A stretch of 15,273 bases of DNA from the NCBI GenBank assembly GCA_003520455.1, contig DOUV01000330.1:1-15273 (forward strand). The letters are read 5' to 3'. Within the stretch, counting starts at the first letter, position 1. Each line of letters begins with the position of its first letter. This document shows positions 15,268 through 15,273 of this stretch, piece by piece. The stretch comes from Chloroflexota bacterium. Lineage in GTDB: Bacteria > Chloroflexota > Anaerolineae > Ardenticatenales > Ardenticatenaceae. The notes under the pieces are model-generated. The model made no database searches and was not told where the DNA came from. It saw only the letters and a program-made list of their open reading frames with translations. Made by a program: the position numbers and the translations under genes.

Positions 15268-15273
15268 GGCTGG

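Larger units (their letters stand above)
14956..15273. other. Intergenic region at the right edge, upstream of an unseen gene
   Basis: No gene is supported in 318 bp. It holds a GC hairpin (GCCGGG 15070-15075 / CCCGGC 15080-15085), the palindrome at 15131-15148, a promoter at 15168-15196 and a GCGACT-GA-AGTCGC repeat at 15254-15267. No clear terminator follows the lyase gene. Confidence 0.5.

Noticed and set aside
1..15273. tRNA, rRNA, CRISPR, insertion sequence or defence system
   Set aside because: None of their sequence hallmarks (TPsiC arm, regular repeat-spacer units, transposase motifs, nuclease/helicase genes) were found on either strand by reading; a covariance-model search would be the decisive check.

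Overview
This window is a GC-rich bacterial chromosome segment. The best guess for the source is a member of the Chloroflexota, moderate confidence. The guess rests mainly on short GC-rich hairpin repeats between genes (an A/G-rich 'CCCCTTCCC' type, a 'GACCTGACAG' type, an 'AGACTTCCGAAGTCT' type and a 'GCGACTGAAGTCGC' type) that I associate with that phylum from memory. No rRNA, tRNA, CRISPR array, insertion sequence or phage gene was seen.

Layout: (1) 1-350, repeat-bearing intergenic DNA. (2) 351-1208 (+), a small aldo/keto reductase with a complete catalytic tetrad. (3) 1542-2315 (+), an exported protein that looks like a zinc metalloprotease of the metzincin kind but has Gln where the first zinc His should be. 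(4) 2316-2660, a convergent gap with a long hairpin. (5) 2661-7693 (-), a six-gene TCA-cycle operon transcribed in the order fumarase alpha, fumarase beta, sdhA, sdhC, sdhD, sdhB. (6) Divergent from it, 8062-8952 (+), a DUF2236 (MpaB/rubber-oxygenase family) protein. (7) 8953-9641, a long gap holding several hairpins. (8) 9642-10412 (+), a nitrilase-superfamily C-N hydrolase. (9) 10704-11261 (+), 3-methyladenine DNA glycosylase I (tag). (10) 11262-11800, a long gap. (11) 11801-14955 (+), a two-gene cassette: an FGGY-family carbohydrate kinase followed by a close homologue of sphingosine-1-phosphate lyase. (12) 14956-15273, a gap with an 18-bp perfect palindrome followed by a good sigma70-type promoter that points out of the window.

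How the genes fit together: the fum-sdh operon encodes consecutive TCA-cycle steps, succinate to fumarate to malate (or the reverse), in one transcript with tight spacing. It couples a membrane-bound quinone oxidoreductase to an oxygen-sensitive Fe-S fumarase. The other genes look like independent single-gene units.

The most interesting part is the kinase plus S1P-lyase-like pair. The lyase family cleaves 2-amino-3-hydroxy-1-phosphates to phosphoethanolamine and an aldehyde. An adjacent polyol-type kinase suggests that the pair makes and then splits a phosphorylated amino alcohol. This is an inference from gene order and family chemistry, and the substrate is unknown.
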